Assembly: GCA_030271555.1 (NCBI GenBank)
Contig: JARXKQ010000017.1
Coordinates: 1 to 8,102 of the forward strand
Direction: 5' to 3'
DNA: 8,102 nucleotides
Origin: Chloroflexota bacterium
Lineage (GTDB): Bacteria; Chloroflexota; Limnocylindria; Limnocylindrales; CSP1-4
Positions 1 to 6,372 of the stretch are shown here, one piece after another. The notes under the pieces were generated by a model that was not told where the DNA came from, did not search any database, and was given only the letters and a program-made list of their open reading frames with translations. The position numbers were made by a program, and so were the translations under genes. Numbering within the stretch: position 1 is the first letter of the stretch; every line of letters starts with the position of its first letter.

Positions 1-222
1 CTCCTCGATCACGACAAGGGCCGAGATCATGTCGCCGCCCAACCCGCCGTACTCGACCGGGAAAGGCAGCGCGAGGATGTCGTGCTGGGCGAGCAGCGCC
101 ACGATGTCGTGCGGGAACTCGCCGCTCGCATCAATGGCGGCGGCGCGCGGCGCGATCTTGTCCTGCGCCAGCTCGCGCACTGCGTCGCGCAGCGCCTGCT
201 GCTCTTCGTTGAGAACGGTCAT
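1..222 (-). CDS. Acyl-CoA dehydrogenase, N-terminal part (runs off the window)
   Basis: The reverse strand from 222 reads MTVLNEEQQALRDAVREL, followed by QDKIAPRAAAID, FPHDIVALLAQHDI, and PFPVEYGGLGGD at about residues 55-66. This is the standard N-terminal alpha-helical domain of flavin acyl-CoA dehydrogenases, which oxidise acyl-CoA to enoyl-CoA and pass electrons to electron-transfer flavoprotein (ETF). Only 74 codons are present, so the substrate class and the catalytic Glu cannot be judged. The ATG at 222 fits the family's usual N-terminus; no strong Shine-Dalgarno is seen before it. The gene lies downstream of, and on the same strand as, an ETF:quinone oxidoreductase-like gene, the natural electron acceptor branch of this pathway. 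The 222-base gap with repeats between them suggests it may have its own promoter. The family call is firm; the subfamily is unknown. Confidence 0.87.
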   Translation of the reverse strand, partial: MTVLNEEQQALRDAVRELAQDKIAPRAAAIDASGEFPHDIVALLAQHDILALPFPVEYGGLGGDMISALVVIEE

Positions 223-257
223 CGGCCCGATGCTACCGACTTGCCAGAAACAGGGTC

Positions 258-361
258 ATGTACCGAGCCGACTAAATATGTGCCGAGCCGCTTAGAAATG
301 TTTGCGACCGCATAACTAGTCGTGTCGGCGCATATCCAGTCATGTCTGCACATACGGCCGA
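258..361. repeat. Five degenerate 20-base direct repeats in the intergenic region
   Basis: Units begin at 258, 278, 298, 322 and 342, so the spacing is 20, 20, 24 and 20. Unit 1 (ATGTACCGAGCCGACTAAAT) and unit 2 (ATGTGCCGAGCCGCTTAGAA) agree at 15 of 20 positions. Read in another phase, 311-330 and 331-350 (CATAACTAGTC and CATATCCAGTC beginnings) also agree at 15 of 20. The shared core is an (A/G)TGT start, a GC-rich middle and a TA-containing tail. Directly repeated units of about 20 bases with this look are known at the ends of IS21-family insertion sequences, where they bind transposase. No istA or istB is present here, so this would be a solo end or relic. An alternative is a multi-site operator for the acyl-CoA dehydrogenase gene that starts at 222. 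The rest of the gap (223-257 and 362-444) shows nothing I can name, including no clear terminator after the Fe-S gene. Confidence 0.6.
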
Positions 362-444
362 GAAGACAGCCGCCCCGCCAAGGCAACCTGCTTCTGCGCT
401 GGGCGTTGAGCGTCGTCGGCGAGCGGTATGCGGCGGTCAGGACT

Positions 445-2532
445 CTACTGAACGACCGGTAGCGCGCGGCCGTTGGCGCCCGGCGCCGGCAAGCCGGCGG
501 CGAAGATCTCGGCGATGTCCTGGACCACCACGCCTTCGCCGCGCGTCCCCGAATCGGCCACCCCATCACGCATCATCACGAGGCAGAACGGACAAGCGGT
601 GGCCACGGCGTCGGCGCCGGTGGCAAGCGCCTGGTTAGTTCGCTCGGCGTTGATCCGGCTGCCACGCTTCTCTTCCATCCACATGCGGCCGCCACCGGCG
701 CCACAACAGAACGTCTGCTTGCCGTTCTTATCCATCTCGCGCAGCTCAAGGCCGGGTACCGCGCCCAGCACCGCGCGCGTCTCGTCGACGACGCCGTTGT
801 AGCGCGTGAGATAGCACGAGTCATGCAGCGTGACTGAACCCTCGCGCCGAGCGTCGACGCGCAGCCGCCCCTCCTCCACCAGGCGCGCGAGGTACTGCGA
901 GTGGTGAGCGACGTCGTAGCGGCCGCCCAGCTGGCCGTACTCATTACCGATCGAGTTGAAGCAGTGCGGACACGCGGTGATGATCTGTTTTGGCTTGTAG
1001 CGGTTGAGCGTCTCGACATTGGCCGTCGCGAGCATCTGAAAGACGTAGTCGTTGCCCATGCGCCGTGCCGGGTCGCCGGTGCACGACTCTTCCTGGCCCA
1101 GCACCGCGTACTTCACTCCGGCGGCGTTCAAGCAGGACACGACCGCGCGGGCGACCCGACGGTTGCGATCGTCGAATGACGCGGCGCAGCCCACCCAGTA
1201 CAGGCACTCGAGCTGTGCGACCGCATCCGGTCCGCCCGATTCGACCACCGACGCGGCGGTCGGTACCTCGAACGGCAGCCCTTTGGCCCAGTCGAGCCGG
1301 GTGCTCTGGGGCTGGCCCCAGATGTTCGAGTAGCGCTCAAGGTTGTTGAACGACGCGGTGAGCTCTTCTGGGAAGCGCGCGTCCTCCAGCACCAGCGAGC
1401 GGCGCAGGCCGACGATCTTGTCGACGTGCTCGATCATCACCGGGCACGCTTCCACGCACGCGCCGCACGTCACGCAATCCCACACCGCGTCGTACGGGAT
1501 GGCCGTGTCGACGATGGGCTTGTCCGTGCCATGGAGGGCGGTACCGCCACCGGGCCTGATCCACGGGATCAGCGGTACGCCGGCCTCCGCCTCCACGGAC
1601 ATCTCGCGGATGCCCATGATCATTGTCTTGGGATTGAGCGGCTTGCCGGTCGCCCACGCCGGGCACGCGTCCTGGCAGCGCCCGCACTCGGTGCAGGTGA
1701 AGCCGTCAAGCAGATCCTTCCACGACAGGTCGGCGATCGTCTTCACGCCGAATCGGGCGCCCGCGGCTTCCAGGTCAATCTGCGGCAGCTCGCCGCGCGG
1801 CTTCATCTTGCGCAGCGCGGCATTGAAGAACGCGGTGACGATGTGGAGGTGCTTGGAGCCTGGCAGGTAGACCAGGAAGTACGACACGATCACAACGTTC
1901 GCCCAGAAGAAGAGGGCGTAGCCGGTTGGCAGCGCGGCCACAGGAACGAGCGCCTTCAGCACCAACGACAGTGGCATTGCCATGACCGCCCAGCCCGCGT
2001 CGGGGTCGCCATACGCGGCTATTCGGAAGCCTTCGGCGAACCACTCGGACATGACCACGCCGCCGATGAGGAACAGGATGACCAACGCGTCGCGGGACAG
2101 GGTCGTGCGGCGCGGATAGCGCCAGACCAACCTGCGGAACAGGGCATAGCCGACCATCACCAGGACGCCCAGCACGAACATGTTCTGGCCCAGCATCAGC
2201 AACCGCCACAGCCAGCCGTCGAGCAGCGGCCTGACGATGTGCTCGATCAGGCCAAAGGTGACGCGGTCGGCCGTGCCGACAGTCAGGATCACGAAGCCCC
2301 AGAAGATCGTGGCATGCATCAGTCCCGCGTCGAGATCGCGGAACATCCGCACCTGGACGACGGCGTACTTGAACATCGACGTGAACCAGCCCGGCCGATC
2401 ACCAACTGACGCCGGCTGCGCGACCGCGAAGACGCGCAGGTGGCGCGCCATCAGCAGCACGAAGCCAATCACGGCGAGCACGAACAGCGCGGGCGCGAGC
2501 GGGTAGAGCGGTATCCGATCGACCACGCTCAT
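445..2532 (-). CDS. etfD: EtfD/EMO-type membrane Fe-S oxidoreductase (ETF:quinone oxidoreductase candidate)
   Basis: This 695-residue protein probably takes electrons from reduced ETF and passes them to membrane quinone. By eye the N-terminal third has about five hydrophobic segments (9-29, 68-88, 110-130, 148-166, 189-222) resembling the NarI-like gamma domain. Candidate haem-ligand histidines are H73 and the HLH at 228-230. Two 4Fe-4S motifs follow: C280-C283-C286-C290P and C353-C356-C359-C363P. Then come two CCG-type (DUF224/HdrD) domains. The first has C443, C449, C484 and C521/C524; the second has C573, C609-C610-G and C647/C650. This order matches the proteins called EtfD in mycobacteria and EMO (ETF:methylmenaquinone oxidoreductase) in syntrophic fatty-acid oxidisers. 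The start ATG at 2532 overlaps the mog stop as ATGA, implying coupled translation. An acyl-CoA dehydrogenase lies just downstream. The architecture is certain; the ETF partner is inferred from family and context, and an HdrD-like role with another donor remains possible. Confidence 0.9.
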   Translation of the reverse strand: MSVVDRIPLYPLAPALFVLAVIGFVLLMARHLRVFAVAQPASVGDRPGWFTSMFKYAVVQVRMFRDLDAGLMHATIFWGFVILTVGTADRVTFGLIEHIVRPLLDGWLWRLLMLGQNMFVLGVLVMVGYALFRRLVWRYPRRTTLSRDALVILFLIGGVVMSEWFAEGFRIAAYGDPDAGWAVMAMPLSLVLKALVPVAALPTGYALFFWANVVIVSYFLVYLPGSKHLHIVTAFFNAALRKMKPRGELPQIDLEAAGARFGVKTIADLSWKDLLDGFTCTECGRCQDACPAWATGKPLNPKTMIMGIREMSVEAEAGVPLIPWIRPGGGTALHGTDKPIVDTAIPYDAVWDCVTCGACVEACPVMIEHVDKIVGLRRSLVLEDARFPEELTASFNNLERYSNIWGQPQSTRLDWAKGLPFEVPTAASVVESGGPDAVAQLECLYWVGCAASFDDRNRRVARAVVSCLNAAGVKYAVLGQEESCTGDPARRMGNDYVFQMLATANVETLNRYKPKQIITACPHCFNSIGNEYGQLGGRYDVAHHSQYLARLVEEGRLRVDARREGSVTLHDSCYLTRYNGVVDETRAVLGAVPGLELREMDKNGKQTFCCGAGGGRMWMEEKRGSRINAERTNQALATGADAVATACPFCLVMMRDGVADSGTRGEGVVVQDIAEIFAAGLPAPGANGRALPVVQ

Positions 2533-3017
2533 CCAGACGGCTTCGTGTGCTGCGTGTGGCCACCGAGTGTCTCGAGCGCGTGGTCGAGCAGCGGCTCGAT
2601 CGCAGTCAGCGAATCCAGCGCGCCGCCGCGGCTCCCCGGGACGGCGATTACCAGGGTGGAGGCAAGCACGCCGGCCGTGCTGCGCGACAGGTCGGCCATG
2701 GGCGTCCGCGTGCGGCCGAACGCGCGCATCTGCTCACCGAACCCCGGGATCTCGTAGTCAAGCAGGCCGTGCAGCGCCTGGGGCGTGACGTCTCTGGGGC
2801 CCAGGCCCGTGCCGCCGGTGCTGATCACCAGCGCCGTATGGCCTGTTGCGCCGCTGACGGCGGTCGCGATCTCGTCCATCTCGTCAGGGACGGTCTGGCG
2901 CTCGACCGTGAAGCCAAGCTCCGTCAGCCGCGCGGCGAGGGCTGCGCCGCTCTCGTCCTGGCGCATGCCGGCGCTAACGCCATCGCTGATCGTGAGGACG
3001 AGCGCGTGCCGGCTCAA
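2529..3017 (-). CDS. mog: Molybdopterin adenylyltransferase (Mog/MoaB family)
   Basis: The protein adenylylates molybdopterin with ATP, preparing it for molybdate insertion by MoeA. The open frame extends upstream to 3335, but that part is shadow sequence inside moaC. The family fold begins at SRHALVLTISDGVSAG, so I place the start at the TTG at 3017, giving 162 residues, which is normal for the family. This TTG overlaps the moaC stop as TTGA, matching the neighbouring junctions. The only in-frame ATG nearby (3098) would add an unrelated basic N-terminus. Visible motifs are SDG at 11-13, VPDE at 44-47, the signature STGGTGLGPRDVTPQA at 66-81 with D76, and PGSRGGALDSL at 127-137. D46 and D76 probably correspond to the functional aspartates of MogA. 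Mog and MoaB cannot be told apart reliably here, but moeA and moaC in the same operon support a molybdenum cofactor role. Confidence 0.93.
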   Translation of the reverse strand: MSRHALVLTISDGVSAGMRQDESGAALAARLTELGFTVERQTVPDEMDEIATAVSGATGHTALVISTGGTGLGPRDVTPQALHGLLDYEIPGFGEQMRAFGRTRTPMADLSRSTAGVLASTLVIAVPGSRGGALDSLTAIEPLLDHALETLGGHTQHTKPSG

Positions 3018-3586
3018 CGGTCGGGGCGCTTGCGGAACGAGCTCTGTTTCTGCGGGGCACGGCTGGGAGGCGCGGCGCCGTCTGCCGGCCGCCGCCATTC
3101 GCCGCTCTTGCCACCCGACTTCTCGAGCAGGCGCACGTCGCGGATGGCCGCGGAGCGGTCGACGCCCTTGACCATGTCGTACACGGTCAGTGCGGCGACA
3201 GAGGCAGCGGTGAGAGCCTCCATCTCGACGCCGGTCTGGCCCACCGTTGCCGCCGTCGCGCGGATGCGTACGCCAGGTCCGGCGCGCTCGGGCGTGATCT
3301 CCACCACGATGTCGGTCAGCGCGATGGGATGACACAACGGGATGAGCTCGGATGTCTTCTTGGCGCCCATCACGCCAGCCATCTCGGCCACCGTGAGGAC
3401 GTCGCCCTTCGTGGTCTGGCCGTCGATGATCGCGGTCAGCGTTTCCTGTTCGAGGGTGACGAAGGCCTCAGCGACCGCTCGTCGGGCAGTCATGGGCTTC
3501 TCGCTGACGTCGACCATGCGCGGCCGGCCACCGCGGCTGACGTGGGTCAGGCGGCGGCGCTCGGTTCGGTCTGGTGGCTGCCTCAT
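3014..3586 (-). CDS. moaC: Cyclic pyranopterin monophosphate synthase MoaC
   Basis: MoaC converts 3',8-cyclo-dihydro-GTP into cyclic pyranopterin monophosphate in the first stage of molybdenum cofactor synthesis, in the cytoplasm. The 190-residue product has the family motifs in order: LTHVSRGGRPRMVDVSEK at 13-30, GAKKTSELIPLCHPI at 74-88 (including H86), GQTGVEMEALTAAS at 116-129, VYDMVKGVD at 135-143, and EKSGGKSGEW at 155-164. The expected Lys, His, Glu and Asp active-site positions all appear present. Typical MoaC ends soon after the SGGKSG motif; this one carries about 25 further basic, Pro-rich residues. It also has about 12 extra residues before LTHV. The ATG at 3586 overlaps the moeA stop as ATGA, and its stop overlaps the mog TTG. 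Its partner MoaA is not in the window. Confidence 0.97.
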   Translation of the reverse strand: MRQPPDRTERRRLTHVSRGGRPRMVDVSEKPMTARRAVAEAFVTLEQETLTAIIDGQTTKGDVLTVAEMAGVMGAKKTSELIPLCHPIALTDIVVEITPERAGPGVRIRATAATVGQTGVEMEALTAASVAALTVYDMVKGVDRSAAIRDVRLLEKSGGKSGEWRRPADGAAPPSRAPQKQSSFRKRPDR

Positions 3587-4857
3587 CGGATCCTGATCAC
3601 CTCGACCTCTGTGCCTGCCGAAACGGAGTCGTGTTCCTCGCCAATGATCGCCAATCCGTCGGCCGCCGCGAGGGCGCTCAGGACATGCGAGTCCTGACCG
3701 CCGGCAAGATCGGCCCGCCAGCCGTGGCCATCTTGGGCGGCGGTGAGTTTCACGCGGATGAATGCCCGCCGGTTATGCGCCTTGCTGACTGGCTGCTCGA
3801 GGGTCGCGCGGATGATGTCGCGGCCGATCACGTCCTCGTGCCCAGCAAGGCGACGCAGCACCGGTCGCACGAACAGTTCGAACGTCACGAGGCTGCTCAC
3901 CGGGTTGCCCGGCAGGCCGAACAGCAGAACCTCACGTTGCCCGTCGGTCGCGCGAGCGCGGCCAAATGCGAGCGGCCGTCCCGGTTGCACCGCGATACGC
4001 CACAGGTCGATCCGGCCGATCTGCGCGAACGCGTCCTTGACGACATCATGGGCACCGACCGACACGCCGCCGCTGGCCACGATCACATCCGCCCACGCCA
4101 GCCCTTGGCGTAGGTGGGCGAGCACGTCGTTCAGGTCGTCATGCGCGATGCCCAGGATCTGCACGTCCGCGCCAAGCTCGCGCGCCTGAGCGGCGAGACC
4201 GAACGTGTTGCTGTCGGGGATCTGCGCCGGACCCAGGGGTTGGCCGGGCGCCACCAGCTCGTCGCCTGTGGCGAGCAGCGCAACTCTCGGCCGGCGATGG
4301 ACAGTCAACTCGGCGTAACCGCCGGCCGCGGCCACCGCGAGTGCGGCCGGAGTCAATTCCGTGCCCTGTGCGAGGAGCGGTGCACCTGCGACCAGATCGC
4401 TGCCCGCGCGGCGGATGTGCGAGCCAGGGCTCGCCGCTGAGTAGATGCTCACTTCGCGCGGCAAATCGGCGACGCCCGGCCGCGCATCGGTGTTCTCGAC
4501 GGGCACGACCGCGTCTCCGCCCTGGGGGAGCGGCGCGCCCGTCAGGATGCGCACCGCGTTGCCAGCTGTCACCACCGCGTCGCTGACGCGCCCGGCCGCC
4601 GCCTCGCCCACCACCTTGAGTCCGATCGGAGACTCACGGCTCGCCGCAGAGGTGTTTGCGGCAATCACCGCGAAGCCATCCATCGCGCTGTTGTCCCACG
4701 GCGGGAGCGTGTTGCGACTTGTCAGGCCTTCGGCCAATACCCGGCCCGCGGCATCACCGAGCGCGACCACTTCTGTGGGGAGCGCCGCCAGCCCCTCGAG
4801 CATCCGCGCCCGCGCGTCCTCGAGCGACATCAACGCCGGCAAGTCGCCGTGACTCAC
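3583..4857 (-). CDS. moeA: Molybdopterin molybdenumtransferase MoeA
   Basis: MoeA inserts molybdate into adenylylated molybdopterin made by Mog. The frame is open to an ATG at 4917, but that lies inside the upstream gene. The GTG at 4857 overlaps the upstream stop as GTGA and has GAGGGCGG just before it, so I prefer it (424 residues, normal length). The ATG at 4830 (MSLEDARARM) is a possible alternative. Motifs in the 424-residue numbering are NSAMDGFA at 56-63, ILTGAPLPQGGDAVVPVE at 104-121, the MPT-binding TGDE at 197-200, IPDSN at 213-217, ASGGVSVGAHDVVK at 261-274, QPGRPLAFG at 291-299 and GLPGNPVSS at 314-322, followed by the C-terminal domain IV beta-barrel. All four MoeA domains are therefore present and nothing looks damaged. 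It is translationally coupled to both the Lit-like gene upstream and moaC downstream. Confidence 0.97.
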   Translation of the reverse strand: MSHGDLPALMSLEDARARMLEGLAALPTEVVALGDAAGRVLAEGLTSRNTLPPWDNSAMDGFAVIAANTSAASRESPIGLKVVGEAAAGRVSDAVVTAGNAVRILTGAPLPQGGDAVVPVENTDARPGVADLPREVSIYSAASPGSHIRRAGSDLVAGAPLLAQGTELTPAALAVAAAGGYAELTVHRRPRVALLATGDELVAPGQPLGPAQIPDSNTFGLAAQARELGADVQILGIAHDDLNDVLAHLRQGLAWADVIVASGGVSVGAHDVVKDAFAQIGRIDLWRIAVQPGRPLAFGRARATDGQREVLLFGLPGNPVSSLVTFELFVRPVLRRLAGHEDVIGRDIIRATLEQPVSKAHNRRAFIRVKLTAAQDGHGWRADLAGGQDSHVLSALAAADGLAIIGEEHDSVSAGTEVEVIRIR

Positions 4858-5552
4858 TCCGCCGCCCTCACTCGCCGCCGTGCGAACCACCACACAATTC
4901 CGCCACCGATCACGCACAGCGCGCCCAGCGCCGCCGCCGTCAGCTGCCAGAACGCGTACGGGTACAGCCGAATCATGTTGCTGTCCGGCGGGAACTCCCA
5001 GTTGCCCTGCGGAAAGAAGACCTCGTGGAACAGCGTGAACAGCGCATCAAACGCGAAATAGCCGACCACCACGACCACGACCGCTCCAATCGCCAGCCCT
5101 GCCCCTCCTCGCGCAACCGCCCGCCAGCGTCGGGCGTCCTTCGGGCGATGGACCAGAGCGGCCCCGATCAACACCGCCGACGCGACAGCGAGCGTGATGC
5201 CCAGCCACAACAGCAGGCGCGCGTCCCGCAGGTGCGCCGCCTCATCAGCGGTGTACACCGTGGGACACGGCCCCGTCCCGGGACACATGAATCTGACGTC
5301 GAAGTCGCCCGGCCCAAACAGGAGCTGCTGCACCGTCTCGTCCGAAACCGCAATGGTCTGGTCGAGATGACCTGGGACGCCAGCCCCAGTCGCGCCGAGC
5401 GCGGGGTGCATCCAGAGCGGCGTAGTCAGGCCGAGCACCGCGACAACGACGATGCCGAGCGCCGTCGCGAACGGCAGCAGCCAGCTCAGAAAGTCACGCG
5501 GCGGCCGCGCGGGAGCTATTCCTCCGCCAGGGTATGCGCCTGCTCCATCCAT
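4854..5552 (-). CDS. lit: Lit-like/DUF1461 (TIGR01906) integral membrane protein
   Basis: This is a 232-residue membrane protein with hydrophobic segments at about 22-44, 112-134, 150-170 and 203-223. Characteristic family residues are visible: the TADEAAHLRDAR stretch at 101-112, and FHEVFFPQGNWEFPPDS at 175-191 with the invariant-looking H176, E177, N184 and W185, followed by MIRLYPYAFW at 193-202. In Firmicutes this family includes Lit, the lipoprotein intramolecular transacylase that moves an acyl chain onto the N-terminal cysteine to make lyso-form lipoproteins. The extracytoplasmic loop carries an unusual CPGTGPC pair (C90, C96), possibly a disulfide. The ATG at 5552 overlaps the preceding gene by 37 bases; no better start is seen downstream, and its Shine-Dalgarno is weak. 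The GTG of moeA overlaps its stop. Family membership is well supported; the enzymatic activity in this organism is inferred from the family only. Confidence 0.82.
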   Translation of the reverse strand: MDGAGAYPGGGIAPARPPRDFLSWLLPFATALGIVVVAVLGLTTPLWMHPALGATGAGVPGHLDQTIAVSDETVQQLLFGPGDFDVRFMCPGTGPCPTVYTADEAAHLRDARLLLWLGITLAVASAVLIGAALVHRPKDARRWRAVARGGAGLAIGAVVVVVVGYFAFDALFTLFHEVFFPQGNWEFPPDSNMIRLYPYAFWQLTAAALGALCVIGGGIVWWFARRRVRAAE

Positions 5553-5905
5553 CCTTCGACCGTCAACTTGGGCGGCATCTCAGCGCCCAGGGCCCGCGCG
5601 GCGCGCTCCAGCCGCTGGTGGTACTCGGACTCTTCGAGGCTCACCAGGTCCGTCAGCCCCACGATTCCGGCCTGCGTGAAGAGCTGTTGCTCGGCCGGCC
5701 CGAAGTTGGCCAAGTTGAGCAGCAGCGCCTCATCGCGCCAGTCGTTGACGTCATTGACCGTGGCGCTGATCTGGTCGGCCAGGTACTGACGCCGGGTGGG
5801 TGTCTCGGACACCTCGAGCAGGAGTCCCGTGGTGAAGATGCCCTGGCGCTCGAGGGCTTCCAGGTGGTAGATCGGCACCCGCTGCAGGTTGTCGATCGGT
5901 GGCAT
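5516..5905 (-). CDS. DUF4332-like helix-hairpin-helix protein
   Basis: This is a 129-residue soluble, acidic protein beginning MPPIDNLQRVPIYHLEALER. It has the two-part pattern of DUF4332: one half with LEALERQGIFTTGLLLEVSE (17-34) and TRRQYLADQI (37-46), and a second half with FGPAEQQLFTQAGIVGLTDL (68-87) followed by ARALG (103-107). Such paired helix-hairpin-helix units usually bind nucleic acid or proteins; no enzymatic motif is visible and the function of the family is not established. The ATG at 5905 lies 11 bases below the osmC stop, and the TAGGA that includes that stop can serve as its ribosome binding site. Its 3' end overlaps the Lit-like gene. The frame continues upstream to 6181, but that part is osmC read out of frame. 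The domain assignment rests on my recognition of the pattern. Confidence 0.75.
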   Translation of the reverse strand: MPPIDNLQRVPIYHLEALERQGIFTTGLLLEVSETPTRRQYLADQISATVNDVNDWRDEALLLNLANFGPAEQQLFTQAGIVGLTDLVSLEESEYHQRLERAARALGAEMPPKLTVEGWMEQAHTLAEE

Positions 5906-5916
5906 GTCTGGGTGTC

Positions 5917-6360
5917 CTACTGCTCGAGCGTGGCGTCGACCGAGAGCTCGACGTTGCCCTTGAGGGCGCGCGAGATGGGGCAACCGTCCTTGGCCTTCTC
6001 GGCAGCGTCGGCAAAGTCGGCCGGAGTGGCACCCGGGACGCGGCCGCGCACGGTGATGTGCGACGAGATGACCGTCCAACCGGCCTCGCGCTTGTCGCCC
6101 GTGATGTCGACCGTCGTTTCGATGTGCTCGGCTGTGAAGCCCGCCTTGAACAGCGTGTTCGAGAACGCCATCGAGAAGCATGACGCGTGCGCCGCGGCAA
6201 GCAGCTCCTCTGGGCCGGACAGACCGGCCGGATCCTCTGTTCGTGCCGACCAGCTGATCGGCAGGTCGCGCAGTTGCGCGCTCGACTTCGAGCTGACCGA
6301 GCCGCTGCCTTCAGTCAGGTTGCCGGCCCAAACAGCTGGAGCTGAGCGAATTACGGCCAT
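5917..6360 (-). CDS. osmC: OsmC-family organic hydroperoxide reductase
   Basis: The product has 147 residues, the normal size. OsmC reduces organic hydroperoxides with two redox cysteines in the cytoplasm, usually recharged by lipoyl-dependent or thiol donors. The key residues are visible: R40 in WSARTED, E51/E52 in LSGPEELLAAAHASCFSMA (47-65), the peroxidatic C61, and the resolving C127 in GCPISRAL (126-133). The GCPIS form and the GPEELLAAAHA helix point to the OsmC branch rather than Ohr, though that split is less certain than the family. The ATG at 6360 has an excellent AGGAGGA ribosome binding site 4 bases upstream. It is the first gene of the seven-gene minus-strand operon and is probably transcribed from the 6361-6413 region. 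Confidence 0.96.
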   Translation of the reverse strand: MAVIRSAPAVWAGNLTEGSGSVSSKSSAQLRDLPISWSARTEDPAGLSGPEELLAAAHASCFSMAFSNTLFKAGFTAEHIETTVDITGDKREAGWTVISSHITVRGRVPGATPADFADAAEKAKDGCPISRALKGNVELSVDATLEQ

Positions 6361-6372
6361 TACTTCCTCCTG
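6361..6372 (-). promoter_or_regulatory. Strong Shine-Dalgarno of osmC
   Basis: On the minus strand the leader reads CAGGAGGAAGTA directly before ATG. AGGAGGA at 6371-6365 is a perfect anti-16S match, and it fixes the osmC start at 6360. It is much stronger than any other ribosome binding site in the window. The later operon genes show weak sites and overlapping starts, consistent with coupled translation from this first gene. Confidence 0.75.

Noticed and set aside
475..487. Palindromic GGCGCCCGGCGCC near the 3' end of the Fe-S gene
   Set aside because: It lies within codons for the protein's C-terminus and has no T-tract, so it does not support a terminator call.
342..638. 98-codon plus-strand ORF starting in the repeat region
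   Set aside because: It is mostly antisense to the Fe-S gene, is Arg/Pro-rich and has no ribosome binding site or recognisable domain.
1426..2409. 327-codon plus-strand ORF opposite the Fe-S oxidoreductase gene
   Set aside because: It is an antisense shadow of a clearly recognisable gene; its His/Gln/Arg-rich composition is that of a GC-rich complement frame, with no domain.
2547..3332. 261-codon plus-strand ORF opposite mog and moaC
   Set aside because: It is antisense to two conserved cofactor genes and shows no recognisable motif.
3018..3335. Upstream 106-codon extension of the mog frame
   Set aside because: This stretch is moaC coding sequence read in another frame; the Mog fold starts at the TTG at 3017.
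4656..5789. 377-codon plus-strand ORF across moeA, the Lit-like gene and DUF4332
   Set aside because: It runs opposite three recognisable genes and is low-complexity Arg/Pro/Ser-rich, as expected for an antisense frame in GC-rich DNA.
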